A stretch of 36,863 nt of DNA from an uncultured Clostridium sp. (GCA_947653235.1 CANTGH010000013.1:1-36863); one strand, 5' to 3'; counted from the stretch's first letter, positions 17,270 to 27,027 are shown. The notes: generated by a model from the letters alone, not told the origin. Program-made: numbers and translations.

Positions 17270-17492
17270 CAAAAGCCTTCGTCCCTGTAATTCTAACCAT
17301 TACAGGGACGAAGGCTTATTCTCCGCGGTACCACCCTATTTGAAAATGTTTCCATTTCCCTCTTTCTTAAAATCTTTGCTCCCATGTGTTTCACAAACTG
17401 AACTTAAATCTTAAAATGCTTCCAGCTATTGCATTTTTTCTCTGGTAAGATAGTTTCAATCGCTTTCATTTTCATCGCAATATTTTAAATAA
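17270..17492 (-). promoter_or_regulatory. T-box riboswitch controlling aspS
   Basis: The T-box core AGGGTGGTACCGCGG is at 17337-17323, followed by a 16-bp terminator stem (17300-17315 with 17275-17290) and TTTT. Stem I closes through TTGC/GCAA with a kink-turn-like ATGA/GGGAGC. In the specifier loop the 3' strand reads GTGAAACA, which by alignment to known T-boxes gives AAC (17390-17388), the asparagine codon, followed by the usual A. No GAC occurs in stem I. Uncharged tRNA would stabilise the antiterminator and allow transcription of aspS. Confidence 0.92.
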
Positions 17493-17498
17493 TAATTA

Positions 17499-17527
17499 TT
17501 TATATCATATTTTTACCAGAAAGTCAA
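17499..17527 (-). promoter_or_regulatory. Promoter of the T-box/aspS transcript
   Basis: Minus strand: TTGACT (17527-17522), 17 bases, TATAAA (17504-17499). Confidence 0.85.
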
Positions 17528-17584
17528 TAGTTTATAAGAATTTTTTTACATTTCCAGCCTATATTAATAAAAAATCTGACCAAT

Positions 17585-17989
17585 CTAGTCAGATTTCCTT
17601 GTAATGAAGCCTTCTGAAATAAGTAAATGTTGAATTAATTCACTATCTAAAATTTGTCGTATCAATGGATAATTTACTTTTGCTAACCTTTCTTCATCCG
17701 ATTTAGAAAGTGGCATTGTGGAATACACAATCGTGGGAATTAAAACGTTTCTTTGGGCTAATGCTAGCATCATTTCAATTCCTGTCTTTCCTTTTGCTAC
17801 ACCGTTAGGATAGGATGGCAACTTTAAATCGGTAATCAAAAGATCAAAAACTTCTTGGGAAGTCATTTCAATGGCTTCTTCTGTTGACCTTTTAACACAA
17901 TAATGAGTTATCTCATTTTTCTGTAAAATCCGAATAACACTTTCTTCTTTTTGTAATTCATCTTCTACAATCAACACTTTTAATTTCAT
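17585..17989 (-). CDS. Orphan receiver-domain protein
   Basis: 134 aa, receiver only, no output domain. The acidic pocket VEDE (residues 8-11) and the phospho-acceptor D54 in LLITDLKLP are present, as is the switch serine/threonine in IVYST. The conserved Lys-Pro after beta-5 is not evident (KVNYP occupies the region), so phosphorylation chemistry may differ. A long insert follows D54 (PSYPNGVAKGKTG). GGAGGAG precedes the ATG. Codon 20 is CGG and is read as a plain triplet. No kinase is adjacent. The partner is unknown. Confidence 0.75.
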   Translation of the reverse strand: MKLKVLIVEDELQKEESVIRILQKNEITHYCVKRSTEEAIEMTSQEVFDLLITDLKLPSYPNGVAKGKTGIEMMLALAQRNVLIPTIVYSTMPLSKSDEERLAKVNYPLIRQILDSELIQHLLISEGFITRKSD

Positions 17990-18083
17990 ATTTCTCCTCC
18001 TATCATAAGCATGTTAGTTTTTTCAGTTGCAAAAAATCAATACTATAATATATGTATCATATTACAAAATAATAATCAAGTTT

Positions 18084-19385
18084 TTAATGTTCATACATAT
18101 TTCCAATATCTTTTCGATAATCCAAAACGTTGTCTATCTCTTCTTCTATTACTTCATAAACTTGTTTTCTTATTGTATCAAAATCCTCTCCCGTCTTTTC
18201 TATTGCAAACAATCTCGAATTGCTAACCGATGTATAGCGATTTTCCCCAATTTTTTTGCTATTGGCAAAATACAATTTCACGCCTTTGCTTCTCACACGT
18301 TCTGCATTAAGTGAAAATTCCACTGGTGGCACTTTGGATTTTAGTGCGTATTCTTTGCTCACCACATACACCAAAAAACTATTTTTGCCATTAAACTGGC
18401 ACATTTGCTTTGTTAAATTTCCCTCAAATACACTTGTTGCAACTTCTGCAAATGGTGTTTCAAAGCTATTGATGACATTCATTGCTTCTGGGTCACCAAA
18501 ACGTGCATTAAATTCGATAAATTTGATGCCTTGCTCTGTTTTGAAAAATCCACCATACAAAATTCCTGTAAATTCCAATGCATCTTTATTCAAATACTGA
18601 ACCGTTTTTTCAATCAATTGGCTACATTGTTCGACATCTTCCTTGGTCAAAAATGGCAACAAACCGTTTTCAAAACCAATACACCCCATTCCGCCAGTTC
18701 CAGGACCTTTGTCTTCATCAAAACGATAGGGATAATCAAACGTAATAGGCAAAGGAACCACTGTTTTTCCATCTGTTAAACACATTACCGTAAATTCTTT
18801 GCCTTTGACTTTATCTTGCAAAATCACTTTTCCACTTGCTTCCAAACATTCCTTAGCATAAGCAATTCCTTCTTCTTTACTAGCAAAATGCACACCACCT
18901 ACTTTGACACCTTTTCCTCCAGTTAATCCTTCTGGTTTAACAACAAAGTTCTCATCCAAATAATTTACCGTAGCTTTTTCCAATTCTTCCTCTGTGGTTA
19001 TCTCAAAATTCTTGATAATCATTTCTGGTGCTAATTCTTGTACAACTTCTAAGGCATATGTTTTACTCCACTCAATTTTAGCTCCTTCACTCGTTGGACC
19101 GAATGTTTTCAATCCCAAACTTTTGGCCAAATCGATTAAACCATCTTGCAATAAATTATCACTGCTAATCATACAATATTGGATTTCATTTTCTTGAATG
19201 AATTTTTTTACCAATGCTTGATCAAAAGGAGAACCAATCAAAAATTTCCCCTTTGATTTTTCAACAAACTCCGCAATGGATGGATTTTCATAGGGCATTA
19301 CGCAATATAACTCATATTTTTCACTCATGGCTTCTGCCATAACCGCCTCTCTTGCTCCATTTCCCAATAATAGACATTTTTCCAT
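18084..19385 (-). CDS. purD: Phosphoribosylamine-glycine ligase
   Basis: ATP-grasp enzyme of step 2 of purine synthesis, joining phosphoribosylamine and glycine. It is 433 aa, close to the usual 420-430. The N-terminal CLLLGNGAREAVMAEAM corresponds to the GGREHA-type loop, VVKPEGLTGGKGV is the ATP-grasp lysine/glycine loop, GPGTGGMGC is the family signature, and FIEFNARFGDPEAM holds the metal-binding E and N. GGGAGG lies before the ATG. It stands alone rather than within a purEKBCSQLFMNHD operon, and the divergent GNGAREA start makes it less like the common bacterial PurD. Confidence 0.9.
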   Translation of the reverse strand: MEKCLLLGNGAREAVMAEAMSEKYELYCVMPYENPSIAEFVEKSKGKFLIGSPFDQALVKKFIQENEIQYCMISSDNLLQDGLIDLAKSLGLKTFGPTSEGAKIEWSKTYALEVVQELAPEMIIKNFEITTEEELEKATVNYLDENFVVKPEGLTGGKGVKVGGVHFASKEEGIAYAKECLEASGKVILQDKVKGKEFTVMCLTDGKTVVPLPITFDYPYRFDEDKGPGTGGMGCIGFENGLLPFLTKEDVEQCSQLIEKTVQYLNKDALEFTGILYGGFFKTEQGIKFIEFNARFGDPEAMNVINSFETPFAEVATSVFEGNLTKQMCQFNGKNSFLVYVVSKEYALKSKVPPVEFSLNAERVRSKGVKLYFANSKKIGENRYTSVSNSRLFAIEKTGEDFDTIRKQVYEVIEEEIDNVLDYRKDIGNMYEH

Positions 19386-19468
19386 AATTTTCCTCCCTTT
19401 TCTTCAGTATATATGAATTTTAAGAAAGTTGCAAGCTCAAATCGGAAATTTTCGTATAAATTAAGAAA

Positions 19469-19493
19469 AACACATACCTGCAGTATATGTGTT
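19469..19493 (-). terminator. Terminator between the 80-aa gene and purD
   Basis: AACACATA (19469-19476) pairs with TATGTGTT (19486-19493), followed on the minus strand by TTTCTT. A second hairpin with arms near 19503-19517 and 19528-19540 overlaps the same gap. Confidence 0.55.
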
Positions 19494-19548
19494 CTCCTTA
19501 TCGAAATTCTCTTTAACATACTATTGCGTTAAAGAATTTCTAAAAAAA

Positions 19549-19791
19549 TCAATTGATTTGCTCTCCTAATGCTTCTAAGAGCTTCTTTTCGTGTTCTCTG
19601 GTGATTTTTTTCGCGTCCTCTAAATATTTTTTCACCCGCGCATTATAATTCAGTTCATCACAATAAACCAAGTCTATCTTTAATTGCTCTTGCAAAAAGC
19701 ACATTTGTTGTTGCTCTTCCTGCCGATACTTCTTTAGGACATTCATCACATCCTTATGAATTTTTTTTATTGTGATTTCGTCTTTTTGCAT
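19549..19791 (-). CDS. Small helical protein, unknown
   Basis: 80 aa from the ATG at 19791, which has AAGGAGC 8 bases upstream; longer in-frame starts lack this. Highly charged and predicted helical (KKYRQEEQQQM, then KKYLEDAKKITREHEKKLLE), likely a small coiled coil, with two cysteines in the middle. Two of its codons are CGG (19725-19723 and 19638-19636) and both must be triplets to keep the frame open, which is notable given the frameshifts at CGG elsewhere. No family recognised. Confidence 0.5.
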   Translation of the reverse strand: MQKDEITIKKIHKDVMNVLKKYRQEEQQQMCFLQEQLKIDLVYCDELNYNARVKKYLEDAKKITREHEKKLLEALGEQIN

Positions 19792-19933
19792 AATCCCAGC
19801 TCCTTTTCTATTAATTTTGTATCTTATTTTACCATAATTTTTAGGATTTGTCAATAAAAAAAGACCGCACTTAATAAAAGACGACCTTTTCTTAATTTAA
19901 TTGTAGCACATTTACATAATTTTGTCAAGTTTT

Positions 19934-20668
19934 CTATCCTGTTTTACTCAAAATCTCCTTTTTCATCTTTTTCATAATTTTTTTCTCTAACCTTGAAATA
20001 TAACTTTGCGAAATTCCCATCATGTCTGCTACTTCTTTTTGTGTTTTTTCTTTGCCTTCTCCTTCAATTCCGAAACGCAGTTTCATGATGTCTTTTTCTC
20101 GATTGTTTAAATGCTCAATCGCAATACGAAGCAATTTTTTATCCACCTCTTCCTCAATTCGCTTAGATGTAACATTGTCTTCTGTGCCTAAAATATCAGA
20201 AAGAAGTAGTTCGTTTCCATCACTATCTTTATTAAGTGGTTCATCAATGGAAATTTCAGATTTAATCTTGGAAGTACGTCTTAATTGCATCAAAATTTCA
20301 TTTTCAATACAGCGTGATGCATATGTTGCAAGTTTAATATTTTTTCCTGTATTAAAGGTATTAATGGCTTTCATTAAGCCGATGGTTCCAATTGAAATTA
20401 AATCTTCTAAATCCATGCCTGTATTTTCAAATTTTTTGGCAATATAGACAACTAATCTTAGATTTCTTTCCACTAATATTTTTTTGGATTCACTGTCATT
20501 TTCGTCTAATTTTTGTAATAACTTTTCCTCCTCCAAAATATCTAACGGTGGTGGCAATGTTTGACTCCCATTGATATAAAACACAGGAAATTTGTCTAAT
20601 TTGTCACGGTCAAAATATTTTTTTAAAATCCTCCAGATTTTTGATTTGATTTTTTGAAAAAAATTCAT
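19934..20668 (-). CDS. sigE: RNA polymerase sporulation sigma factor SigE (pro-form)
   Basis: Early mother-cell sigma factor. The start is the ATG at 20668 with GGGAGG 7 bases upstream (244 aa); the ATG at 20695 overlaps the spoIIGA end and is less likely. The first 25-30 basic residues are the pro-sequence, followed by [14 protein letters not shown] as in Bacillus SigE. Region 2 has [12 protein letters not shown] and [14 protein letters not shown], and region 4 has [12 protein letters not shown] and the [23 protein letters not shown]. It overlaps the spoIIGA end, which supports coupled expression. The forespore gene sigG, next in Bacillus, does not follow here. Confidence 0.95.
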   Translation of the reverse strand: MNFFQKIKSKIWRILKKYFDRDKLDKFPVFYINGSQTLPPPLDILEEEKLLQKLDENDSESKKILVERNLRLVVYIAKKFENTGMDLEDLISIGTIGLMKAINTFNTGKNIKLATYASRCIENEILMQLRRTSKIKSEISIDEPLNKDSDGNELLLSDILGTEDNVTSKRIEEEVDKKLLRIAIEHLNNREKDIMKLRFGIEGEGKEKTQKEVADMMGISQSYISRLEKKIMKKMKKEILSKTG

Positions 20669-20691
20669 TTTCTTTCCTCCCTTCATTATTT

Positions 20692-21606
20692 TCATCGAAC
20701 AGAATTTTCTTCTCTTAGTGTTTTTCGATTATTTAGAATATCTAATCCAATCAAACTTGTATATAAATTGGATTTGCAGAGTTTTCCATTATAAATCCCA
20801 ATCATTACGTCATCACGAATACATTCCTCCTCATCTAAAATTTTAATATAATCTGGTTTAAAACCAATTAGTAAACCATTTTCATTTCCAAGTGACGAAA
20901 ATGGAATAACTTTAAATTTATACGAATAAATATCTTCTCTCGCATAAAGCCATTTGCCTTGTATAATATTTTCCAGATTATCCAATATGTCATCTGAAAC
21001 AATGCCTCTAAGACTATTTTTTTCAACAATGATAACATCGGTTTGGCTAATGGGTTCTTTGAGCAGATTTCCTGTATCAATCATAGTTTTGAGTTTCTGA
21101 TAATGACCTTTGTAGAAAATTTCCAAGTCACACAACATGGATTTGGTTTTTAGTCTATCTTTTATGATATGTGAAACAGCAATAATTACAATTAATCCTA
21201 AAATTCCACCAACAATTGTTATTTTAACTGGATAAGTTCCTACTAACAATCCATTTTTAAAAACAATATTAGCTGGGTTGACTAAAAATAACAACATAAA
21301 TGAAATACCACCAAATGTAAAAGATACCAAATAAAATAAAATAAGTTGTTTAAAAATTGTTTTTAGTTTTCGGCTTTCAAACCCAATGAGGACAATCATA
21401 ATCGAAATTAAAAATTTGATGATAAAACTTTCCCAATTTCCTAAATTCCAAATATAATTTAGGATACTATAAAAAGCACTAATCAAACTTGCTAAGCCAA
21501 TTCTTAAGTAATTGATTTTGGATTTACTGATGATGGCTGTTGAAAATAAAATGATATAATTCATTATGAAATTTTCCAACAACACAATATCTAAGTATAT
21601 TTTCAT
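20692..21606 (-). CDS. spoIIGA: Sporulation sigma-E processing peptidase SpoIIGA
   Basis: Membrane-embedded aspartic protease that cleaves pro-SigE after a signal from the forespore. It is 304 aa. The N-terminal half holds about five membrane segments (start [17 protein letters not shown]), and the cytoplasmic half carries the catalytic DTG in [11 protein letters not shown] (about residues 166-176). Its TGA stop lies at 20692-20694 just ahead of the sigE ribosome binding site. It sits behind ftsZ as in Bacillus, but a strong terminator (21686-21727) separates it from the cell-division genes, as expected for a Spo0A-controlled operon. Confidence 0.93.
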   Translation of the reverse strand: MKIYLDIVLLENFIMNYIILFSTAIISKSKINYLRIGLASLISAFYSILNYIWNLGNWESFIIKFLISIMIVLIGFESRKLKTIFKQLILFYLVSFTFGGISFMLLFLVNPANIVFKNGLLVGTYPVKITIVGGILGLIVIIAVSHIIKDRLKTKSMLCDLEIFYKGHYQKLKTMIDTGNLLKEPISQTDVIIVEKNSLRGIVSDDILDNLENIIQGKWLYAREDIYSYKFKVIPFSSLGNENGLLIGFKPDYIKILDEEECIRDDVMIGIYNGKLCKSNLYTSLIGLDILNNRKTLREENSVR

Positions 21607-21685
21607 AGTGAAAATCCTTTCCTTTGTCTATTTCCTAATTATTGTAACACATTCATTTTGAAAAACTTGTCACTTTATAGGTGCG

Positions 21686-21727
21686 AAAAAAAGAAATAGT
21701 CAACAAAAATTGACTATTTCTTTTTTT
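21686..21727 (-). terminator. Terminator of ftsZ
   Basis: 18-bp perfect stem (21686-21703 with 21710-21727), 6-nt loop, with T and A tracts at both ends. Confidence 0.9.
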
Positions 21728-21769
21728 ATTTGCTAAAAAACAATAAAACTCATTATGTATTGGCAAAAT

Positions 21770-22909
21770 TTATTTATTTCCTAAACCTTTATTTTTTCTA
21801 AGAAATGTTGGAATATCTAATTCATTTGGATTGTTGTCATTGCTTGTGTTGGTTGTTGAGGTTGATCCTCTTTTTTTCCAAGCTTCCGATACAATATTAT
21901 CATAACTTTGTGTGGTTGATGTGGCATTTTTTCTTTCTTCTTCTTTTTCAAAACCAGTTGCAATGACAGTAATTTGAATTTCATCCCCTAAACTATCATC
22001 CGTTACTGTACCAAAAATAATATTAGCTTCTGGATCCGCATTGCGTTGTACTAATTCAGCAGCCGTATTGGCTTCATGTAATCCTACATCAGAACCACCT
22101 GTAATATTAATGATAACACCTTTTGCACCTTCAATAGAAGTTTCCAATAAAGGACTTTGGATAGCTTCTTTAGCAGCATCTTCTGCCCTATTTTCACCAC
22201 TTGCACGACCAACTCCCATATGTGCCATACCTTGATTTAACATAATCGTTTTAACATCGGCAAAATCTAAGTTGATTAATCCTGGAATAGAAATCAAATC
22301 TGATATACCTTGTACACCTTGTCTTAATACATCATCTGCCATTCGAAATGCTTCTACAATTGAAGTTTTACGGTCTATGACTTGTAACAATTTGTCATTT
22401 GGAATAACAACTAAAGTATCTACTTTTCCTTTTAAGGATGCAACACCTCTTTCTGCTTGTGCTAATCTTTTCTTTCCTTCAAAAGTAAACGGTTTAGTCA
22501 CAACACCAATGGTTAAAATCCCTAATTCTTTGGCTGTTGCAGCAACAATGGGAGCAGCACCTGTTCCTGTTCCACCACCCATTCCTGCTGTTACAAAGAC
22601 CATATCTGCACCTTTTAATACTTCTGCAATTTCAGCACGACTTTCCTCTGCTGCTTGAGTTCCAATATCAGGATTGGCACCAGCACCTAAACCTCTGGTC
22701 AATTTCTCTCCAATTTGAATTTTAGAACTTGCTTTTGATAAATTAAGTGCTTGTCTGTCGGTATTAACGGAAATAAATTCAACATTTTTTATGCCAGCTT
22801 CAATCATTCGATTAACTGCATTATTTCCTGCTCCTCCAACACCAATTACTTTGATGGTTGCTGTTCCATCCATCATGTAATTTAATTCTTCATTATTATC
22901 CATTATCAT
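21770..22909 (-). CDS. ftsZ: Cell division protein FtsZ
   Basis: Tubulin-like GTPase that forms the Z ring. It is 379 aa with N-terminal [18 protein letters not shown], the GTP signature [10 protein letters not shown] (about residues 109-118), the T7 catalytic loop [11 protein letters not shown], and the conserved C-terminal peptide DIPTFLRK that binds FtsA and other partners. The linker before that tail is short. AAGGAGG lies 9 bases upstream of the first ATG. It follows ftsA by 47 bases. Confidence 0.98.
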   Translation of the reverse strand: MIMDNNEELNYMMDGTATIKVIGVGGAGNNAVNRMIEAGIKNVEFISVNTDRQALNLSKASSKIQIGEKLTRGLGAGANPDIGTQAAEESRAEIAEVLKGADMVFVTAGMGGGTGTGAAPIVAATAKELGILTIGVVTKPFTFEGKKRLAQAERGVASLKGKVDTLVVIPNDKLLQVIDRKTSIVEAFRMADDVLRQGVQGISDLISIPGLINLDFADVKTIMLNQGMAHMGVGRASGENRAEDAAKEAIQSPLLETSIEGAKGVIINITGGSDVGLHEANTAAELVQRNADPEANIIFGTVTDDSLGDEIQITVIATGFEKEEERKNATSTTQSYDNIVSEAWKKRGSTSTTNTSNDNNPNELDIPTFLRKNKGLGNK

Positions 22910-22956
22910 AAGGTATATCCTCCTTTTTTATTTTAAAAACCTTAACATTTTTTATC

Positions 22957-24189
22957 TTAGGAATAGAAAAAATCTTTTATTTTTTCTAGAATTATTTTTC
23001 CTAAACTATTTTCCTTTTTTGTCCCTATGCTACTTGAAACTGTTTTAGCATAAGGTCTTGCTGCAATATATCGAACCAGTGCATAACTTACGCGGTGGCT
23101 TGATTTGACAGTACTAATCAATCTTCCAGTTGAAACTTTAACTGGTATATTCAAAATAATTTTTCCAGCCATATCACTTTTATTGATATTAACAATTCCT
23201 TCTCCAGTTAAAATAACATTATTAATATTCATTTTGGCTCCATGTGATGTAATATCTTTATTCACCAAAGTAAAAATTTCTTCAATTCTTGCTTCTATGA
23301 TTTCAACCAATTCTGAACTCTTAATGGTTTTATTTTTATTTTCAGCTTCTTTACAAGTATTTAAAATAATATTGTTATCATTATCGATAAAAGATTTTAA
23401 TGCTAGTCCATATTGCCTTTTTAATTTATCTGCCTCTTCGGTTGATATTCCTAGTACATAAGAAATGTCACTTGTGATGTTGTCTCCCCCTAGTGAAATC
23501 GTATTCGTGTAAATAAAAGATGATCCATTAAATATGCCGATTTCTGTATTTCCTGCTCCAATATCTAAGATCATAACATTGTCATTTAATTCATTCGTAT
23601 CTAATACAAGATTTCGTTCTGCAAGAGCTGTGGGTACAATGCCATCAATTTCAACACCTGCTTTTTTGAAGATATTAGACAGCCTTTTGAAATAATCCTT
23701 GTCAGCTAATATAATCTGAGCTGTTAAAGTAAAATTTGAACTAAACTTACCAACAGGATCAGCTGTTGTTTTGCCATCTTCTAGTATGAATTTATCTGGT
23801 ACAATATCAATTAAAACCTTATCTTCTGGGATTTCGATATCTCTTACCTGTATGATTGCTGATGCAACATCTTTAACGGATATGCCAGCAAATTTATCTT
23901 TTGCTTCCTTTACGATACTGTTTTGTACAATTGTAATATACTTACCTGGAATGGTCGTATAAGCAGAATTAACCGTTAAATTAGAAATTTCTTCCACTTC
24001 TTTGATTGTTTTGGCGATTGCAATACTTAATTCTTCTTCATCTACAATGTTTCCTTTTTGTATTGCAGAGCACTTACTCATCGTACTACAAATAATCTCA
24101 ATCTGGTTGAAATTATTAACTTCGCCCACAAATGTACTTACCTTAGAGGTTCCAATATCGATACCAACAATTATATCCCCTATTGCCAA
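22957..24189 (-). CDS. ftsA: Cell division protein FtsA
   Basis: Actin-like protein that tethers FtsZ to the membrane. It is 410 aa with phosphate-1 motif VGIDIGTSKVSTFVGE, the 1C/SHS2 subdomain in the N-terminal half, phosphate-2 ILDIGAGNTEIGIF, and a C-terminal amphipathic end (KIILEKIKDFFYS), the expected membrane-targeting helix. Part of the division block; a gap of 156 bases separates it from sbp. Confidence 0.96.
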   Translation of the reverse strand: MAIGDIIVGIDIGTSKVSTFVGEVNNFNQIEIICSTMSKCSAIQKGNIVDEEELSIAIAKTIKEVEEISNLTVNSAYTTIPGKYITIVQNSIVKEAKDKFAGISVKDVASAIIQVRDIEIPEDKVLIDIVPDKFILEDGKTTADPVGKFSSNFTLTAQIILADKDYFKRLSNIFKKAGVEIDGIVPTALAERNLVLDTNELNDNVMILDIGAGNTEIGIFNGSSFIYTNTISLGGDNITSDISYVLGISTEEADKLKRQYGLALKSFIDNDNNIILNTCKEAENKNKTIKSSELVEIIEARIEEIFTLVNKDITSHGAKMNINNVILTGEGIVNINKSDMAGKIILNIPVKVSTGRLISTVKSSHRVSYALVRYIAARPYAKTVSSSIGTKKENSLGKIILEKIKDFFYS

Positions 24190-24345
24190 GTCACAATTCC
24201 TCCATTTTTATACTCTTTTAAAATCGATAATCTTAGAATATTACATTTTTTAAAAAAAGTCAAGATTTATTGAAATATTTTTGTAACAAAATTGTAATAT
24301 TTTTGTAAAAAAACTTTTTGCCTTGTATTTATGGTTTTTTCAATT

Positions 24346-24738
24346 CTAGTTTTGTTGCTTGTTCGGATTATCTTTTGCTTTTAATTGTTCTTGAAATCGA
24401 GTCGTCCACTTCTCAATATAGTATCTTCGAATAATCCCTAAATTATTAAACATTCTCCAAACAAATACAAAAATTGCTGCTAAGTAAATATCAACATTTA
24501 ACTTTTCCCCTAAATAAGTCAATGCCATTGATAATAATGCATTTCCAAAAAAACCAGATAAAAATATTTTTAAATCAAAATTTTTGTTCAATACAGATGC
24601 AATACCACCAAATACAGTATCTAAAGCTGCAATAATAGCAATGGATAAATAGCTTGAATATGTGTATGAAATAACGGGTGCATTCATTCCAATCAACGCT
24701 CCTATGACACATCCTATAATAATTGAAATATAAATCAT
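24346..24738 (-). CDS. sbp: Small basic protein Sbp (DUF1290)
   Basis: 130-aa membrane protein with about four segments. The start MIYISIIIGCVIGALIGM and the ALDTVFGGIASVLNKNFD block are characteristic of DUF1290, found between the DUF881 genes and ftsA in many Bacillota. Its function is unknown; location points to cell division or envelope. AGGAGG precedes the ATG and lies 1 base behind the frameshifted end of the DUF881 gene (TAA at 24754-24752). Confidence 0.9.
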   Translation of the reverse strand: MIYISIIIGCVIGALIGMNAPVISYTYSSYLSIAIIAALDTVFGGIASVLNKNFDLKIFLSGFFGNALLSMALTYLGEKLNVDIYLAAIFVFVWRMFNNLGIIRRYYIEKWTTRFQEQLKAKDNPNKQQN

Positions 24739-24751
24739 ATTTTACCTCCTT

Positions 24752-25439
24752 TTATTTTTTCATATAATCTGATTTGATTTCACCTGAGTACTTATGAATC
24801 ATTAATTCTTCTTTTACTTCATAGTGAATCGTTTTTCCGTTCTGCTTTCCTCTCATCTAGATAACCGTTTTTTATGGTGATAGCACTTTCTAAATATTTT
24901 CTATCCCCAATTGCCTTTATGCTATACGGACTCGATATTCTTTTACTATTCACCAAAAAAATCCCATTTCCTGGTAACGTAATATCCGTTTTTGAAACAA
25001 TTCTTTCATCATTGATAGAAATAGCTTCTGCACCTGCTAATTTTAATTCATTGATTAAACTAATCAAATCAAAACGTTCAATTAATTCATTGTCATTATC
25101 TTCTAATGTAATGATAATACCTTGCCCTTTTAAATCTGTATAGCCTAACATTTTTCGAGAATCGTTTAATTCGGTTTGTAACAATTCTGTTGCATTTTTC
25201 TCAGAAGACATTTGTGTTTGGTATTCTTTTATTTTTGTATTAGTCTCTTCTAGCTTAGTTTCTACTTCTTCTTGCTTTGCTTTCCAAGAAGCTAATTCTG
25301 ACCTTAATTCGGTTTCTCTCATCGTTTCAATTGCAACAATATCTGTATATTCAATTGTTTTAAATTGCGTGAACATAACCATCGTCAAAATCAAAGCTGC
25401 ACATCCAATGGATATGCTCAAAATTATTTTTTCCTTCAA
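24752..25439 (-). CDS. DUF881 (YlxW-like) protein with a +1 frameshift near its end
   Basis: The likely start is TTG at 25439 with AGAGGTG 5 bases upstream (a GTG at 25448 overlaps that site). One N-terminal membrane helix, a coiled coil (about residues 35-85), then the DUF881 domain with GYTDLKGQGIIITLED and AEAISINDERI. After DERKAE the frame meets CGG AAA and would stop at a TGA 6 codons later. If CGGA (24839-24836) is read as one Gly codon, the frame continues as GKTIHYEVKEEL and on to IKSDYMKK, stopping 1 base before the sbp ribosome binding site. That extension aligns with the tail of the paralogous gene upstream (GIQVKVEKSDRIVIPKYDG). The total is then 228 aa, close to the paralogue. 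Confidence 0.85.
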
Positions 25440-25450
25440 ATTTCTCACCT

Positions 25451-26164
25451 CTATTCAACATTTTCTGCATATTGAAACGGATATATTCCATCATACTTTG
25501 GAATGACAATTCGATCCGATTTTTCAACTTTTACTTGTATGCCAGCTCCTTCCATTAAATCCAAATAACCATACGGCATGGTTAACCCTCCATACAGTCG
25601 TTCCATCAATCCAATAGCCTTGATTTCAAAAGGAACTCCAATTTTTTCTCCATTGATTTGAATGACATTTCCCACACAAGTAATCGCTGTATTTCCAGTA
25701 ATTCTTTGACCATTAATGGAAATCGCTTCTGCACCTGCTTCTTTTAATGCATTGACCACTTCCAACAAATCTCCATCATGAACAACAGAAGCATTGGGGT
25801 CAATTGAAACAACTGTTTTGTTAGCATCCTTTAGTGTAATCACAATCCCTTCTCCAGAAACTTCATAATACCCTAATAACAAGTTATTTTTTTGCAATTC
25901 GTTGCTAAAATCTGTTGCTGTTCCATCTTGATTAGAAACTTCATTTCTCAATTTTTCCAGTTCCGCTTCTTTTTTGATTTGTTCTTCATATAATGCTTCA
26001 TAACGTTCTTTTCCTCTTAACACACTATCTCTTAATTCATTCTCTTTTTGTGTTTTTCCAACACCTGTTGAAGAATCGTTGACCGTTTTTATTTGGACTA
26101 CAATTCCAATAGAAAGTAACATACACATTATACCTAACAAAACACTAATTTTAGCTTTATTCAT
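25451..26164 (-). CDS. DUF881 (YlxX-like) protein
   Basis: 237 aa with an N-terminal membrane helix (ISVLLGIMCMLLSIGIVV), a short coiled coil and the DUF881 domain: GYYEVSGEGIVITLKD, LLEVVNALKEAGAEAISING and the closing YLDLMEGAGIQV region. Paralogue of the next gene. Located between divIB and sbp as ylxW/ylxX are in Bacillus. Its exact role in division is not known. Its stop overlaps the ribosome binding site of the next gene. Confidence 0.9.
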   Translation of the reverse strand: MNKAKISVLLGIMCMLLSIGIVVQIKTVNDSSTGVGKTQKENELRDSVLRGKERYEALYEEQIKKEAELEKLRNEVSNQDGTATDFSNELQKNNLLLGYYEVSGEGIVITLKDANKTVVSIDPNASVVHDGDLLEVVNALKEAGAEAISINGQRITGNTAITCVGNVIQINGEKIGVPFEIKAIGLMERLYGGLTMPYGYLDLMEGAGIQVKVEKSDRIVIPKYDGIYPFQYAENVE

Positions 26165-26180
26165 CTACCTTCTCCTTCCT

Positions 26181-27026
26181 TTATATAGATTCTTCTCGAA
26201 AATAAACATATTCTGAATTCAAATCCACATCTGCCATAATCTTTCCAGTTTTCCCTTGTTTGTCTTTCAGAATGGCTTTTATATATAAAAAGCGAGTATT
26301 TAGCTCTGTTCCTTTTCCTAAATAAGCAATTTTTCCTTCTGCTTGCAAATAAATCGAATAATTTTCTGGATTTGAAATATCAATTTGAGTAATTAAATTA
26401 TCCATCTTTTGTTGATAAGCTGTTTCCATTATTTGGATTACTGTTTTCATTTTGTTTAAGTCATTTTCTTCCAAACGATTATTTTCTTTTATATTACTTA
26501 AATCTGTTGTAAATCCTACTATTATTGGAACTTTAGGTGATTGGTTTGAAATTTCCAGTACATATCCTTGTTGATTAATATATACATAACTATTGGCAAG
26601 AGGCAAAGCATATTTTACTTTCCTTTCTTTCACAATCAATTTGACTTGATTTGGAAAACACCTTTGTATTTGAACTTCATCTACATAGGAGTTTTCTTTT
26701 ATCTTATGCATTATTTCTTTTTTGGAAATAGCAAAAAGATTTGTTCCTTTCTCAATTTCAGAAAAACTAATAATCTGTTCTTCCGAAATCATCTCATTTC
26801 CTTCAACAACAATTTCCGAAATATCAAATGCACCAGAAATACAGACAAATACAATCGCCAAAGTTATTAAAATAAAGAGCAATCTCAGTTTGATTTTTCG
26901 ATTACCACAAGTCTCTTCTGTTTTATTTTTCAACGGCTTGTACCCTTTTTTAGAGGCTGTAGAATTTACAGCCACTCTTGTTTTTTTAGATTGATTGGAC
27001 GTTTTTTTCTCAATTGCATTTTTCAA
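26181..27026 (-). CDS. divIB: Cell division protein DivIB/FtsQ
   Basis: 281 aa. It starts at a TTG 1 base after the murA stop, with AAGGGAAGG upstream, so it is coupled to murA. A basic cytoplasmic tail of about 47 residues, one membrane helix (LLFILITLAIVFVCISG), then the POTRA domain (FDISEIVVEGNEMISEEQI, FAISKKEIMHKI, VQIQRCFPNQVKLIVKER) and the beta domain. It acts in the FtsQ/DivIB-DivIC-FtsL complex at the septum. Confidence 0.92.
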   Translation of the reverse strand: MKNAIEKKTSNQSKKTRVAVNSTASKKGYKPLKNKTEETCGNRKIKLRLLFILITLAIVFVCISGAFDISEIVVEGNEMISEEQIISFSEIEKGTNLFAISKKEIMHKIKENSYVDEVQIQRCFPNQVKLIVKERKVKYALPLANSYVYINQQGYVLEISNQSPKVPIIVGFTTDLSNIKENNRLEENDLNKMKTVIQIMETAYQQKMDNLITQIDISNPENYSIYLQAEGKIAYLGKGTELNTRFLYIKAILKDKQGKTGKIMADVDLNSEYVYFREESI

Positions 27027-27027
27027 A

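Noticed and set aside
17408..17410. GAT as the aspartate specifier of the aspS T-box
   Set aside because: It sits above the position expected from the kink-turn, within sequence that can pair with the opposite strand. AAC at 17390-17388 aligns better. Not fully excluded.
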